A stretch of DNA of 64,000 nucleotides from Psychrobacter sp. JCM 18903 (GCF_000586475.1 NZ_BAWJ01000003.1:124001-188000); one strand, 5' to 3'; counted from the first letter of the stretch, positions 50,939-60,355 are shown. Notes: a model not told the origin generated them from the letters alone. A program made the numbers and translations.

Positions 50939-51205
50939 TTACTCTATAGTAGGCTCGTGATTGATGTAAATCACACCCTGTACACGGCAACAGCAGGGCA
51001 GAATCTCGTCTTCATCAATCATAGCAAGGGGCGCAAACGGATAGTCAATGACGTGTGAGCTGGCGATACGCTTTATTCGGCAACTGCCACAATAGCCTTC
51101 CTTACATTGATAATTGATATCATGTCCAGTGCGTAGCAATCCATCAAGCAAGCTTTCATCATCATGCAAGTAAAATTGCTTCTTACTCGTCATTACCCAA
51201 GTCAT
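50939..51205 (-). CDS. yfaE: 2Fe-2S ferredoxin, YfaE-like, of class I ribonucleotide reductase
   Basis: 88 residues. The plant-type ferredoxin Cys pattern is visible as QCKEGYCGSCR with the fourth Cys in LPCCCRVQG. Its place 86 bp downstream of nrdB is the classic one for YfaE, which supplies electrons to build and maintain the NrdB diferric-tyrosyl cofactor. AGGATCAG precedes the ATG. Confidence 0.9.
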   Translation of the reverse strand: MTWVMTSKKQFYLHDDESLLDGLLRTGHDINYQCKEGYCGSCRIKRIASSHVIDYPFAPLAMIDEDEILPCCCRVQGVIYINHEPTIE

Positions 51206-51291
51206 AGTCTGATCCTGTTTGTTTCCCTATCATTCTGTACTTTCTAAACAATACTCTTTCAAAAACTATTTTTTAAATGAACACATAAGTT

Positions 51292-52424
51292 CTAAAGCTC
51301 AAAATCATCAAAATCGCTGTCTGATAAATCTGAGTCAATTTGACCCACCAAGTATGAGCTGATTTCCGTCTCTTGCGGAGCGACTTGCACGTTGTCAGAT
51401 GACAACCATGTGTTAATCCACGGGATTGGGTTTGATTTAGAATTCGGGAATGCGACTGGCAAGCCAACCGCTTCCATACGTAAATTGGTGATGTATTCGA
51501 TATATTGGCACAGAATGTCTTTATTGAGACCAATCATTGAGCCGTCTTTAAATAGATAACCTGCCCATTCTTTTTCTTGCTCAGCTGCTTTACGGAATAT
51601 CTCGATGCTTTCTTCGTAGCACTCTTTGGCAATGTCGACCATCTCAGGATCATCACGACCGATGCGCATGAGGTTAAGAATATGCTGCGTGCCCGTTAAA
51701 TGTAGCGCTTCATCACGAGCAATCAATTTAATAATCTTGGCATTACCTTCCATTAGCTTACGCTCAGCAAAGGCAAAAGAGCAAGCGAATGACACATAAA
51801 AGCGAATGGCTTCTAAGACGTTCACTGCCATCAAGCATAAGTAAAGCTGCTTTTTCAGCGATTTTAAATCGACGGTAATTTGCTTGCCATTGATCATGTG
51901 CGTGCCTGCACCGTATAGGTTGTATAGCGATGAGTTATAATATAAGTCATCGTAGTACTTGGCGATGTCTGCGGCGCGCTCTAGGATATGATCGTTTTGC
52001 ATGATGTCATCAAAGACGATAGCAGGGTCATTGATAATATTACGAATGATATGGGTATAGCTGCGCGAGTGAATGGTCTCAGAAAACGTCCACGTCTCAA
52101 TCCATGTCTCAAGCTCAGGAATCGATACCAATGGCAATAGCACCACGTTTGGGCTACGACCTTGGATAGAGTCGAGTAGCGTTTGATACTTTAGGTTACT
52201 GATAAAGATATGCTGTTCGTGTGAGGACAGATTGCCATAATCCATACGATCACGTGATACATCGACTTCTTCTGGACGCCAAAAGAACGACAACTGCTTT
52301 TCAATCAATTGCTCAAAGATAGGGTGCTTTTGTTGGTCGTAACGCGCCACGTTGACCGGATTACCAAAAACATCGGCTCTGTTAGCGCATTGTTTGGCGT
52401 TTGGGAAAAAATCGAATAAGTCAT
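51292..52424 (-). CDS. nrdB: Ribonucleotide reductase class Ia beta subunit (apparent frameshift near the start)
   Basis: 377 residues after repair. [16 protein letters not shown] carries the radical Tyr, and [13 protein letters not shown] belongs to the diiron ligands. In the raw sequence the frame can only start at GTG 52350 ([11 protein letters not shown]). Adding one base to the A5 run at 52366-52370 (T on the coding strand) restores the upstream [19 protein letters not shown] and [13 protein letters not shown], matching the usual NrdB N-terminus. The true start is ATG 52424, preceded by AAAGG. The C-terminal tail [13 protein letters not shown] binds NrdA. nrdA is 2.4 kb upstream, separated by accessory genes. 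Confidence 0.95.
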
Positions 52425-52496
52425 GAGACTGCCTTTATCATTGATATGGTTATTAAGTTATAGGGTTTTGACTAGATTTGGTCTGACTGAATTATA

Positions 52497-52898
52497 TTAC
52501 AAGTGCTCTAAAGATATCTGTTCTGACGTCTGTCCATCATTCATATACGCTTTAAATATCTCACTCAGCTCGCTATCGTCCAAACCTTCCAATTCATCGA
52601 TCGCACTTTTACGCAGCGCACTCAAGCCATCATCATCTGATAGTTGCTGCATTTCTTTCTGTACGTCTTTTTTAGTCACTCTCTTTACTGGTTTTTTCAA
52701 TACTTTTGTGGTGACTTTCTTTAATGCTTCTGGTCTTGCTGCTGTACCTTCGCCTAATTGCTCACGGACGTCTGCGATGTCGACTTCTACTTGCACGATA
52801 TGCGAGTTACCATCATTTAGGTCGGAAAATACGTTAGGGATAAATAAACCACCGTCTTTGATGATTGCGGTATATTGCACGTCTATGACCTCCGTCAT
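52497..52898 (-). CDS. Unknown 133-residue protein next to a toxin-antitoxin pair
   Basis: The N-terminal 45 residues (VQYTAIIKDGGLFIPNVFSD and onward) look like a small beta-hairpin domain of the AbrB/DUF104 kind found in some antitoxins. The middle is Lys-rich (EALKKVTTKVLKKPVKRVTK) and the C-terminus is acidic and helical (ELEGLDDSELSEIFKAYMND). It starts 22 bp downstream of the RelE-type gene on the same strand and probably shares its transcript. I do not recognise a named family; an antitoxin or accessory role is a guess from fold pattern and context. Confidence 0.6.
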   Translation of the reverse strand: MTEVIDVQYTAIIKDGGLFIPNVFSDLNDGNSHIVQVEVDIADVREQLGEGTAARPEALKKVTTKVLKKPVKRVTKKDVQKEMQQLSDDDGLSALRKSAIDELEGLDDSELSEIFKAYMNDGQTSEQISLEHL

Positions 52899-52919
52899 TT
52901 TTATTCTTTCTGTGTTCGA

Positions 52920-53207
52920 TTATGGTTGGCGCGATACAAGGCTTTCATATACCTTATTGTTTTCTCTTTTGCCAACTGCCAATACATAAACCACCACCAC
53001 ATCATCTTTTACGGTATATACCAGACGATAGCCTACGGTGCGTAGCTTAATTTTATAAGTATCTGTATGTCCCGATAGTTTTGACGCAGGTACATGAGGG
53101 TTTGACAATCGCTGCTGTAATTTTTTCTTAAACTGCTGCTGAATATTTGGCGCTATCTTTTTCCACTCTTTTAATGCCAAAGGATGAAACTCAAGATTAT
53201 AAGTCAT
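52920..53207 (-). CDS. RelE/ParE-superfamily toxin
   Basis: 95 residues with the RelE pattern: YNLEFHPLALKEWKKIAPNI, then KLSGHTDTYKIKLRTVGYRL and VYTVKDDVVVVYVLAVGKRE. RelE toxins cleave mRNA in the ribosomal A site. The basic residues that carry catalysis (Lys, Arg in KLRTVGYRL and GKRE) appear intact. It overlaps the upstream antitoxin gene by 11 bp, as usual for type II systems. Confidence 0.88.
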   Translation of the reverse strand: MTYNLEFHPLALKEWKKIAPNIQQQFKKKLQQRLSNPHVPASKLSGHTDTYKIKLRTVGYRLVYTVKDDVVVVYVLAVGKRENNKVYESLVSRQP

Positions 53208-53448
53208 CCAACGTTACCTTTATCGGTATCTGCCCATCATTCAATCGTGCGCTAACGGTTTGGCTCAATGCCATGTCGTCCATCGCTTCCATCATGCGCT
53301 CGAATACATCTGTCGAGACTAAGTAAGCCACGGGTTTATTGTGGTTTAAAATAGCAATGGACTCACCATCTGACTGTTTAATCAGTGCCGATGGGTTAGC
53401 CTTTAATTCTGAGATACTGGCTGTCTGTGTGGCAAATATTGGTTGCAT
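53197..53448 (-). CDS. Phd/YefM-family antitoxin
   Basis: 83 residues. SISELKANPSALIKQSDGES and IAILNHNKPVAYLVSTDVFE match the Phd/YefM DNA-binding N-terminus, and the acidic C-terminus (NDGQIPIKVTLDDL) would wrap the toxin. GGAGAATGAG precedes the ATG. It is the first gene of the cassette and likely represses its own promoter. Confidence 0.88.
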   Translation of the reverse strand: MQPIFATQTASISELKANPSALIKQSDGESIAILNHNKPVAYLVSTDVFERMMEAMDDMALSQTVSARLNDGQIPIKVTLDDL

Positions 53449-53814
53449 AACTCATTCTCCACTAATATTACGCTCTAAATATAGGGCTAATTTTAGCACG
53501 AAAATTAGGTCTTATTTGTTATAGTACTAAACTTAAATATTTTTAGTAGCCAATCCCGCCTAGCGCTTGTATCTGCTTAGCCGCTGGCGTGCAGCAGTCT
53601 ATCGTGTCTGACCGCATTCCTGTTGTCTCGATACTGCGCTCAGCCACAGACTGCATCGTCATCGTCGTCGTCGTCAGCAGGATACCGCTATAGTCGGGGC
53701 TAAACGACCGTGTTAGGGTATCTTTCTTTATCCTTGATGACTCTTCCGTTTATGCTTAATTTGTAGGGTGCGCTAGGGGTATCCTACAACTTTGGCCAAT
53801 CTGAGCTATGTTAT
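53449..53814. other. Intergenic region inside the nrdA-nrdB insert
   Basis: 366 bases without a supported gene. A GTC-rich stretch (about 53650-53673, CATCGTCATCGTCGTCGTCG) is a short simple repeat. The antitoxin promoter should lie at the left end. No att-like direct repeats found by eye. Confidence 0.35.
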
Positions 53815-54594
53815 TTATTTAATGCCTTTTGCCTTATTAATTTTTTTAGCTTTTGCTAGAATAGTTTTAGATTTATTTTCGAATAATTCAGATAGAACAT
53901 GTTCTAAAATTTCATACAAGTCAATGACATCATTTTTGGTTAAGCTCTTTTCCGGGTGACTACCTTCATTGCCAATCCATTTAATTGCCAAAAGTAATTC
54001 TTTAAGTTCAGAATGTTGCTTAGCTAGTTTATCAATTCTATTGTGTAAGTTTATTTTAACTCTCTTCTTTTTATTATTTATAGTAGTCTTTGGCACTTTG
54101 AGATGATTCAATATTAGCTCCAAGGCGGAGCGTGCATGATTTACTGCAGCAGAAGGAGAGCTAAAAAATAATTCAAAAGACTTATTAAGTTGATTAGTAA
54201 TATCATCTGGAACATTTTTAGGTATGTCGATGATTTTTAATGATGGATAAAAATAATAAGGCTCGAAACATGGTGAATAAACTTGCTGTGGGATACCGTG
54301 GTCATCTTCCTCTATATCCCAATCCAAACAACCATGACCTGAGCTTGCAAACTGTTCATTACAATTGTTATTTGAACATCTAAAAATGCAACTATATACG
54401 AAACTAACCCATTCAGGCTCCCATTCATAGTGAGAGTGTCCTTTTAGAGAAACAGAAGTTTCTTTACTAAAAAACGTATCCTCATTAATCACTAAATAAC
54501 CATTAGAACAAGTTGAACAAGGCCAAGAAATATTTTGGCTTTTTGTGAAACAGGAAGTTAAGAGTTCTTTATCAATCATGAAATATGGTCTCAT
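53815..54594 (-). CDS. DUF4145-domain protein
   Basis: 259 residues. The N-terminal half carries Cys pairs (WPCSTCSNGYL and CIFRCSNNNCNEQF) suggesting a zinc ribbon. The C-terminal half matches DUF4145 (LKIIDIPKNVPDDI, then SPSAAVNHARSALELILNHL and LLLAIKWIGNEGSHPEKSL). It ends Lys-rich. DUF4145 is helical and common in restriction and defence-type loci, but its role is unknown. The DNA is clearly more AT-rich than the flanking nrd genes, suggesting acquisition. ATG 54579 is an alternative start. Confidence 0.75.
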   Translation of the reverse strand: MRPYFMIDKELLTSCFTKSQNISWPCSTCSNGYLVINEDTFFSKETSVSLKGHSHYEWEPEWVSFVYSCIFRCSNNNCNEQFASSGHGCLDWDIEEDDHGIPQQVYSPCFEPYYFYPSLKIIDIPKNVPDDITNQLNKSFELFFSSPSAAVNHARSALELILNHLKVPKTTINNKKKRVKINLHNRIDKLAKQHSELKELLLAIKWIGNEGSHPEKSLTKNDVIDLYEILEHVLSELFENKSKTILAKAKKINKAKGIK

Positions 54595-54812
54595 GTAGTA
54601 AGTCTATAATTATTTATATAGTCATAAATTACCATTCTATTTTTTAAGCCAATGATACAATAATCTTACTTGGCACAGAGGTTTCACCGCTAGTCTCAAT
54701 ATTGAAACATAGCGAGCTTAACCCAAAAGCCAAACCCGCCATCCATCAGAAGTTCTATTTAAAGAATTTCTCTTGCGAACCTAAAATTGCAGTGCAGTTT
54801 TTTTAACGGTTC

Positions 54813-57088
54813 TCAAATCTTACATGCCCCGCCAGCACAATCATCTTCCATATCCGCTTGGGCATCGTTCGCACCATCACGAGTGTTATGGTAGTACAAC
54901 GTCTTCACACCCATCTTATAAGCGTTTAGCAAGTCTTTTAGCAATATCTTCATCGGTACACGGCCACCAGCATAACGAACGGGATCGTAGTTGGTATTGG
55001 CAGAGATACTTTGATCGACGAACTTCTGCATGACAGCGACCAGCTTAGGTAACCGTCATTGTTTGGCATTTGCCATAGTAGCTCGTACTGATCTTTTAGG
55101 GTCGTAATCTCAGGCACGACTTGCTTTAGGATACCGTCTTTTGATGCTTTGATAGAGACCAGACCACGTGGTGGCTCGATACCGTTGGTCGCGTTGGCAA
55201 TCTGACTAGAGGTCTCAGACGGCATCAAGGCAGTTAGAGTAGAGTTGCGCAGACCGTGAGTGGTGATCTCGCCGCGCAGCGTTTCCCAATCGAGATGTAG
55301 CGGCTCTTGGCAGATTTTATCCAAGTCGGCTTTGTACGTATCAATCGGCAAGATACCTTGTGAGTAGGTCGTCTCATTAAAAGCAGGGCATGCGCCTTGT
55401 TCTTTTGCCAATTTGTTTGATGCTTTCAAGAGATAGAATTGCAATGCTTCAAACGTTTGATGCGTTAGACCAAGCGCGCTGTCATCTGAATAGCGCACGC
55501 CATTTTTAGCTAAGTAATAAGCATAGTTAATCACGCCCACACCGAGCGTACGACGACGCATGCTGCCGTTTTGAGCTGCTTTGACTGGATAGTCTTGATA
55601 GTCGAGCAGGGCATCAAGCGCACGGACGATTAGCTCGGCTGGCTCTTCGATATCGCTGACGTTTTCAACTTTACCTAAGTTGACCGCTGATAGCGTACAA
55701 AGCGCGATTTCGCCTTCTTCGTCATTGATATTATCAAGTGGCTTGGTCGGTAGGGCAATTTCCATACATAGGTTTGACTGACGAATCGGCGCAATGGCCG
55801 CGTCAAATGGGCTATGGGTGTTGCAATGATCGACGTTTTGGATGTAGATACGACCCGTGCTCGCACGTTCTTGCATCATTAGGCTGAACAAATCAGCGGC
55901 TGGGATTTGACGGCTACGAATGCTTGGGTCATTTTCGTACTTGGTGTATAGCGCTTCGAATTTGTCTTGATCTTCAAAGAACGCATCATACAAGCCCGGC
56001 GTGTCACCTGGTGAGAATAGCGAGATGTCTTGACCTTTGATGAGGCGCGTGTACATCGTTTTATTTAGCTGTACGCCGTAATCCATATGACGCACACGGT
56101 TGTCTTCCACGCCGCGGTTGTTTTTAAGTACCAATAATGACTCAACTTCTAAATGCCACAATGGGTAAAACAACGTCGCTGCACCGCCACGGACGCCGCC
56201 TTGTGAGCAGCATTTAACAGCTGTCTGAAACAGTTTGTAGAATGGGATACAACCCGTATGCTGCGCTTCGCCGCCACGGATAGGGCTACCAAGGGCACGG
56301 ATGCGACCTGCGTTGATGCCGATACCAGCACGCTGTGACACATAGCGTACGATGGCGCTGGTGGTCGCGTTGATAGAGTCTAGGCTATCACCGCATTCAA
56401 TCAATACGCATGAGCTAAACTGACGCGATGGGGTACGCACGCCTGCCATGATTGGTGTTGGTAGCGAGATTTTGAATTGCGACGTCGCATCGTAAAAGCG
56501 CTTTACGTAGTCCAAACGATCTGACTTGTCATAACGGCTAAACAAACACATACCAACCAGCATGTACAAGAACTGCGGGCTTTCAAAGACGGTCTTGTTG
56601 ACGCGGTCTTGGACGAGGTATTTACCTGCCATTTGCTCAACAGCGGCATAAGCAAGGTTCATATCGCGCCAGTGATCAAGATATGCTTCTAATTCATCAA
56701 ACTCAGCACGGCTATAATCAGCTAGGATATGCTGATCGTATTTACCAGCGTCGGTCAGTTTTTTGACATGATCATAAAGGTGCGGCGGGGTGAATTTATT
56801 GTAAGCAATTTTACGCAGATGGAAAATCGCCAAACGCGCAGCCAAATACTGATAATCAGGCGTATCTTCAGAGATAAGATCTGCTGCTGACTTGATGATG
56901 GTCTCGTGAATATCGCGAGTCTTGATACCTTCATAAAACTGAATGTGCGACTTTAGCTCAACTTGCGACACAGACACATTATCCAAATTGTGAGCTGCCC
57001 ACTCGATTACCTTATGAATTTTATCCAAATCAATAAGCTCTAATCGTCCGTCACGTTTGGTCACTTTGATTTTGTCGATGTGTGTCAT
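54813..57088 (-). CDS. nrdA: Ribonucleotide reductase class Ia alpha subunit (apparent frameshift)
   Basis: 758 residues after repair. An N-terminal ATP-cone (KRDGRLELIDLDKIHKVIEW) gives allosteric control. Active-site Cys lie in RQFSSCVLIECGD, NLCMEIALPTKPL and IALCTLSAVNLG; the C-terminal redox pair is in DDCAGGACKI. It reduces ribonucleoside diphosphates with NrdB and YfaE. The frame breaks at 55045-55046: one more A restores DGYLKLVAVMQKFVDQSI, joining two ORFs that overlap by 82 bp. AGAGGGCAAC precedes the ATG. Paired NrdR-like boxes lie upstream. Confidence 0.96.
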
Positions 57089-57261
57089 GTTGCCCTCTTA
57101 AGTTGATAACTTGGTAATTATTTATAATGTTGCTTATAGTGATGCTGCACAGTCAGTAAACGGCAGGCATTCTTTATAATGCTACGATGCTTGCGCCGCG
57201 ATAGGTGTTTTTTTAGGCAAAAATCTACCGCTACTCATAGTGACACTTAAATTCACTGAGT

Positions 57262-57307
57262 ACTACATATAGCGTGTTTGTTAGTAGGTAGGCACAATAT
57301 AGCGGGA
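57262..57307 (-). promoter_or_regulatory. Candidate paired NrdR boxes upstream of nrdA
   Basis: Two ATATAGCG-containing sites (ACTACATATAGCGTGT at 57262-57277 and GCACAATATAGCGGGA at 57292-57307) are 30 bp apart, close to the three-turn spacing of NrdR box pairs. Each matches roughly 10-11 of 16 positions of the consensus as I recall it. Location is about 175-220 bp before the nrdA start. Confidence 0.45.
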
Positions 57308-57343
57308 AAATTTTGAAAATACTATATTGATTTTAGCATCAAA

Positions 57344-57604
57344 CTATGTTGCTGTGAGGTTGTGCTGTGTCCGAATTTTAGCAAAGGACGATGGGGTAAG
57401 GGTTAGACGCGATTGACTCAAATAATAATTTTTTTGTAAAAACGGGCTGACAGTTTGCTTTTTATTCGCGAGTAAATGACCACCAATAAGGGGACACAGA
57501 ACAATAATAATGAGGGCGCAGATTGTACAGCAAACCACAAAAAATCGCCACCCGTATGAATGACGATTTCGACGGAAAAGCGGCTGGCTTTTTTTAAACG
57601 ACAA
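57344..57604 (-). CDS. Doubtful small one-helix membrane protein
   Basis: 86-codon ORF with one strong membrane segment (FFVVCCTICALIIIVLCPLI), but its only start is TTG, with no clear ribosome site, and its first third overlaps a probable terminator for the preceding YbeD-like gene (57539-57570). It starts 9 bp after that gene's stop. It may be a real small protein or chance; listed at low confidence. Confidence 0.25.
   Translation of the reverse strand: MSFKKSQPLFRRNRHSYGWRFFVVCCTICALIIIVLCPLIGGHLLANKKQTVSPFLQKNYYLSQSRLTLTPSSFAKIRTQHNLTAT
57539..57570 (-). terminator. Probable terminator after the YbeD-like gene
   Basis: On the minus strand AATCGTCA / TGGCGATT (one G-T pair) is followed by six T. 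Confidence 0.6.
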
Positions 57605-57612
57605 TTATCTAT

Positions 57613-58005
57613 TTATACGACCAAACGAACTGTTTTGGCAGCGTCGAGTGAAGCATACAGCACATTGACCTGATCGGCTGCTGTAAGATATAGATTGACC
57701 CTTGCTGAATGGAAGCGACCCGTTTTAGACGGTTTCACTTCTATCGAGGCCAAATCAAAATCAGGGAACTGACTGCCCAAAATAAGCTTCACTTCATTGA
57801 GTAAGTTCTCACGCTCGCCTTCATGACCAATGATGCTAAGTGGATAGTTCATTGGAAAGTCCCAAAGCTCAGGATTTTGAATATCCGTCCTTTTGCCTGT
57901 GATCACACCTTGATTGGGCGTTAGGTTGGTCATTTTTACTGATTTTTCATTTGCTGGTGCTTGGTTGTTGTTTTGATTGGTGCTGTCTTTTGGATCGTCA
58001 GTCAT
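57613..58005 (-). CDS. YbeD/DUF493-family protein
   Basis: 130 residues; residues about 45-130 (ELWDFPMNYPLSIIGHEGER, then SKTGRFHSARVNLYLTAADQ, ending AAKTVRLVV) form the small ferredoxin-like DUF493 domain of YbeD. The first 40 residues are a polar Asn/Gln-rich extension. YbeD homologues often sit beside lipB and are proposed to be regulatory; here lipB is about 50 kb away. Function unknown. Confidence 0.85.
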   Translation of the reverse strand: MTDDPKDSTNQNNNQAPANEKSVKMTNLTPNQGVITGKRTDIQNPELWDFPMNYPLSIIGHEGERENLLNEVKLILGSQFPDFDLASIEVKPSKTGRFHSARVNLYLTAADQVNVLYASLDAAKTVRLVV

Positions 58006-58189
58006 GATGTGTGCCTCGCTTTATTAAATGTTAGCTATTAGCATAAGAGCTTTATCCACCATTTATAGTGGCACTAAACTTATAATTCAAGTGCTAAAAT
58101 GGCAATGACAGTATGCTATGGATCACTGTGATCTGTCATAAATTTTGCTCAGTCATCCATGATAATCAAATGTTAATACACATATCAGC

Positions 58190-58888
58190 TCATTTTTTAT
58201 AAGCACAAACAGCGACGTAATCCCCACGGTCATAGCCTTCGATGACTTCTTGCACCTTATCATTGGCATACATAGGATGGGTCAGTAAGGTTTGTGCATA
58301 CTCAAAATCGACAAAACCATTGGCTTGCATCAGCGCGATTTTTTCATCAGAGGTGCGCCAATTTGCTGATTTAACCAGCTCAATAGGATAGGGATCAGCA
58401 GGAGAGATATGAGCAAGCAGCGGATGCTCCCAAGTATTTAATGAGCTGGCCAAATTATATAAGCTGGCAAAACCGCTTTCTTTTGGCACATCGATAACAA
58501 TCAATTTACCGCCCGTTTTTAAGGCATCAAATGCCTTTTTAATACAGATATCCAAATCGTTGATGTAGCTGACACTGCCGTTAAACATGATGATATCAAA
58601 CTTACTTGGCTCAATATCGCAAGTTTCGGCAGGACTAATATCCACTTGTAAGCCGCGCTTTTTAGCGATTTCAGCCATGTCTTTTGAAGGCTCAATGCCG
58701 TGCCTGATATGGATATTATAATCCTGCGCCAATAGTGACTCAAACAGCCCGCTACCGCAGCCGATAGACAATATCTCACTATCCTTATCTAAGAAATGAG
58801 CGACCAGTTTTAGCTCACTGGTCAGTAAGTTTTGGTTGTCAAAAAACCAGCTGTCATACGCGCTTGCGTGTTCATCGAATGCTGCCAT
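58190..58888 (-). CDS. Class I SAM-dependent methyltransferase
   Basis: 232 residues. SAM-binding motif ILSIGCGSGLFESLLAQ, acidic residue in HGIEPSKDMAEIAKKRG, and motif IV-like FDIIMFNGSVSYIND. The start FDEHASAYDSWFFDNQNLLT is typical of small-molecule or ubiquinone-type methyltransferases. AAGGAGAAACATC gives a strong start. It lies 188 bp downstream of tenA on the same strand; whether it shares the TPP-controlled transcript is unclear. Substrate unknown. Confidence 0.82.
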   Translation of the reverse strand: MAAFDEHASAYDSWFFDNQNLLTSELKLVAHFLDKDSEILSIGCGSGLFESLLAQDYNIHIRHGIEPSKDMAEIAKKRGLQVDISPAETCDIEPSKFDIIMFNGSVSYINDLDICIKKAFDALKTGGKLIVIDVPKESGFASLYNLASSLNTWEHPLLAHISPADPYPIELVKSANWRTSDEKIALMQANGFVDFEYAQTLLTHPMYANDKVQEVIEGYDRGDYVAVCAYKK

Positions 58889-59076
58889 GATGTTTCTCCT
58901 TGAGTATTTTTTGTTGTATCGTTAATCCACTATAAAAGAGTGACAGCATTAACCTCGCTTAAAGTATTACTCATACATCTGCACTCGATTGCCTTGTCAC
59001 TCTTTTAAATTGAATCAATTATATTGAATAGTGCGTGCCGCTAAATTTGCTATAAAGCTAGCACCTTGCATAGGGG

Positions 59077-59724
59077 CTAGGACAGATCAAGCGCTTGTTG
59101 CCAAAAATTCACTTCCATACGTGAAGCAGTATTAAATAACTGTTGGAACTTGTTTGCCTGAGCGGGGTTAGCCTGTGCTAGTAGCGTATTAATCTGCGCT
59201 TCATTCTGCGCGGTAATCGCTTGAAATTCGTCACTGGCAAAGACATCAATCCATGGCTGGTAAGGATTGTCCGCGACAAAACCTTGTTCTTTAATGCGTT
59301 TGCCAATTTCGCCATAACCCATCAAACAAGGGGCAATCGCCGCATAAAGCTCAGCCAGTGAGCCTGACATCGCAGCGTCCAATAGGTAGCGGCTATAGGC
59401 TATAGTCACGGTAGATTCAGGGGTGCTTTCTACTTCTTTAAGTGGGATGTCCCACTCATGACATAAATCGAGATACATGCCAATTTCCATATCGAGCATG
59501 GCGTTGATGCCTGCTTGACCGACACGCATTTGTGCCAGCGTATCACTCTTATACACGCTCAACGCCATCACACGGGTATAGTGAATAAGATATAAATAGT
59601 CTTGCACAAGGTAGTGACGAAAGCTGTCAGGGGCGAGCGTACCTGCCGTTAGCTGTTTGACAAAATCATGCTGAATGTAGCCATCCCATGTTGGGCAATG
59701 GTGGCGTAACGTTTGGTAGTTCAT
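59077..59724 (-). CDS. tenA: TenA/thiaminase II aminopyrimidine aminohydrolase
   Basis: 215 residues from ATG 59724; GTG 59733 is the longer alternative. TenA family pattern: FRHYLVQDYLYLIHYTRVMA, ALLPCLMGYGEIG-type segment here AIAPCLMGYGEIGKRI, and NPYQPWIDVFASDEF. By family it hydrolyses aminopyrimidine or thiamine breakdown products to recover HMP for thiamine synthesis. A TPP riboswitch with an intrinsic terminator lies upstream, confirming the thiamine link. Confidence 0.92.
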   Translation of the reverse strand: MNYQTLRHHCPTWDGYIQHDFVKQLTAGTLAPDSFRHYLVQDYLYLIHYTRVMALSVYKSDTLAQMRVGQAGINAMLDMEIGMYLDLCHEWDIPLKEVESTPESTVTIAYSRYLLDAAMSGSLAELYAAIAPCLMGYGEIGKRIKEQGFVADNPYQPWIDVFASDEFQAITAQNEAQINTLLAQANPAQANKFQQLFNTASRMEVNFWQQALDLS

Positions 59725-59789
59725 AGTATTCACTTACTGTTATAAAATGCGAGTAAGCAAAGAGTAGGAGGTGATAAGCAAGCAGGCAC

Positions 59790-59829
59790 AAAAAAACCTT
59801 ACCAGATTATGTGAATAAACTGGCAAGGC
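59790..59829 (-). terminator. Intrinsic terminator between TPP riboswitch and tenA
   Basis: On the minus strand CCTTGCCAG / CTGGTAAGG (one G-T pair) with a T7 tail, directly after the riboswitch. It is the likely expression platform: termination when TPP is bound. Confidence 0.75.
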
Positions 59830-59873
59830 TTGCTTAGCAATAGATGCTTAAGAGGTGTGCTATAAAATGTCAC

Positions 59874-59980
59874 GCTTGTTTCCTACGTCAGTGCTAACTG
59901 CATCAGGTTCGCGGGTAACTCTCAGCCATGATTTTGAATTGTAATTAAAGCATCAAAAATCAAAGCACCCCGACAAGGTT
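59874..59980 (-). ncRNA. TPP (THI-box) riboswitch
   Basis: Conserved elements in order on the minus strand: GGGGTGC, an AT-rich extended P3 arm, GGCTGAGAG, ACCCGCGAACCTGATG, CAGTTAGCACTG, CGTAGGAA. This is the full TPP aptamer. It controls tenA. Confidence 0.95.
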
Positions 59981-60355
59981 TATTTTTCAGAAATAGATAT
60001 AAAGTTTACATAAGTTTAAACTGCTCGTACTTAAGCAATCGGCTCTATGGTAGACGAATTCAGTCATCATTAGCAAGTGATGCGCAAAAAACCATGAATA
60101 AAGGTTGTCTTACAAGCGTAAATAGACAGGATTTTACCTTTTATTAAGCTGGTCAAGTACCACGAGAATGGTGAGAGAAATCACTATTTTCAAATACATT
60201 TTGTATTCATAAAAGCTCTACTATTGCCTATATTATTTAGCTACTTGAAGTTAGGATATATAAAAAATATCTCATAAATTAAGGCAACACGTTTATGGGG
60301 CACTGTCTCATTTAGCATTGATTGCTTTATGCTTTATAATCATTCAGCTAAGAGG
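59981..60355. other. Intergenic region upstream of the riboswitch
   Basis: 375 AT-rich bases; should contain the tenA promoter and the 3' region of the bestrophin gene. No ORF or strong structure seen. Confidence 0.35.

Noticed and set aside
52350-52424. GTG at 52350 as the real nrdB start
   Set aside because: The missing upstream residues match the usual NrdB N-terminus in another frame, with a good ribosome site before ATG 52424, so a one-base loss is the better explanation.
53640-53690. GTC-rich repeat as a possible CRISPR or iteron array
   Set aside because: It is a short trinucleotide run without spacers or repeated units of useful length.
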